DNA of 5,676 bases from Burkholderiales bacterium. Lineage in GTDB: Bacteria; Pseudomonadota; Gammaproteobacteria; Burkholderiales; Burkholderiaceae_C. The stretch is taken from contig CANFNE010000168.1 in the NCBI GenBank assembly GCA_947448105.1, forward strand, positions 1 to 5,676, given 5' to 3'. The notes beneath the pieces were generated by a model. It was not told where the DNA came from and made no database searches. It was given only the letters and a program-made list of their open reading frames with translations. Of the stretch, positions 5,581 to 5,676 are shown one piece after another. A program made the translations under genes and the position numbers. The number at the start of each line of letters is the position of its first letter. Positions within the stretch are counted from its first letter, which is position 1.

Positions 5581-5676
5581 ATGATTCAACAAATGACGAC
5601 TGAAATGAACCTGCCCGAAGTGAACTTTTCTGAAGAGGGGCCGGTGCGCCACCTGCATTTGGGCAGCGAATGGATC
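5581..5676 (+). CDS. Probable spermidine synthase-like protein, N-terminal fragment (cut by window edge)
   Basis: Thirty-two open codons run to the right edge, including NLPEVNFSEEGPVRHLHLG then SEWI. The pattern VNFS-E-EG-VR-LHLG-W resembles the N terminus of spermidine synthase-like (aminopropyltransferase fold) proteins of Burkholderiales, which would make or modify polyamines in the cytoplasm; this is recognition from memory on a short fragment, with no catalytic motif in view. Three in-frame ATG codons compete: 5581, 5593 and 5605. None has a clear Shine-Dalgarno. The gap after the TatD-family stop is only 6 bases if 5581 is used, so it may be the last visible gene of the same operon. 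A TATGAT hexamer at 5580-5585 could alternatively serve as its own -10. Confidence 0.55.
   Translation, partial: MIQQMTTEMNLPEVNFSEEGPVRHLHLGSEWI

Overview
The window looks like ordinary core chromosome from a GC-rich betaproteobacterium, most likely a member of the Comamonadaceae (Acidovorax/Rhodoferax/Polaromonas type). This rests on GC-rich codon use, dense packing with start/stop overlaps, a RecJ start, the pairing of recJ with an RpfE-type gene, and a LolC-LolD pair not followed directly by LolE. The taxonomic call is recognition from memory; no search was run. I see no RNA gene, insertion sequence, integrase, CRISPR array or phage signature.

Left part (1-1669, minus strand): an RpfE-type conserved protein of unknown function is followed, through a 4-base ATGA overlap, by the N-terminal 242 codons of recJ, the 5'-3' single-strand DNA exonuclease. 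recJ runs off the left edge.

Divergent control region (1670-1762): the only real intergenic stretch, 93 bases. Each strand carries a GACAAT -10-like hexamer, one for each transcription unit. On the minus side the hexamer lies so close to the RpfE start that the transcript may be leaderless.

Right part (1763-5574, plus strand): five tightly packed genes that read as one operon. They are a 50-residue predicted lipoprotein, lolC (or lolF), lolD, an exported alpha/beta hydrolase, and a TatD-family metal-dependent hydrolase closest in style to YjjV. Gaps are 5 bases, an 8-base overlap, 27 bases and a 4-base overlap. LolC and LolD form the inner-membrane ABC machine that hands mature lipoproteins to LolA for transport to the outer membrane, so the small lipoprotein encoded just upstream is a plausible client. 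The hydrolase and TatD protein have no evident part in that job and probably share only expression.

Right edge (from 5581): the start of a further plus-strand gene, probably a spermidine synthase-like aminopropyltransferase, cut off by the window.

I found no convincing undescribed system. The points most worth checking are the lipoprotein-lolC coupling, whether LolC works as a LolF-type homodimer, the possible leaderless RpfE start, and the uncharacterised exported hydrolase with a Cys-rich acid loop.
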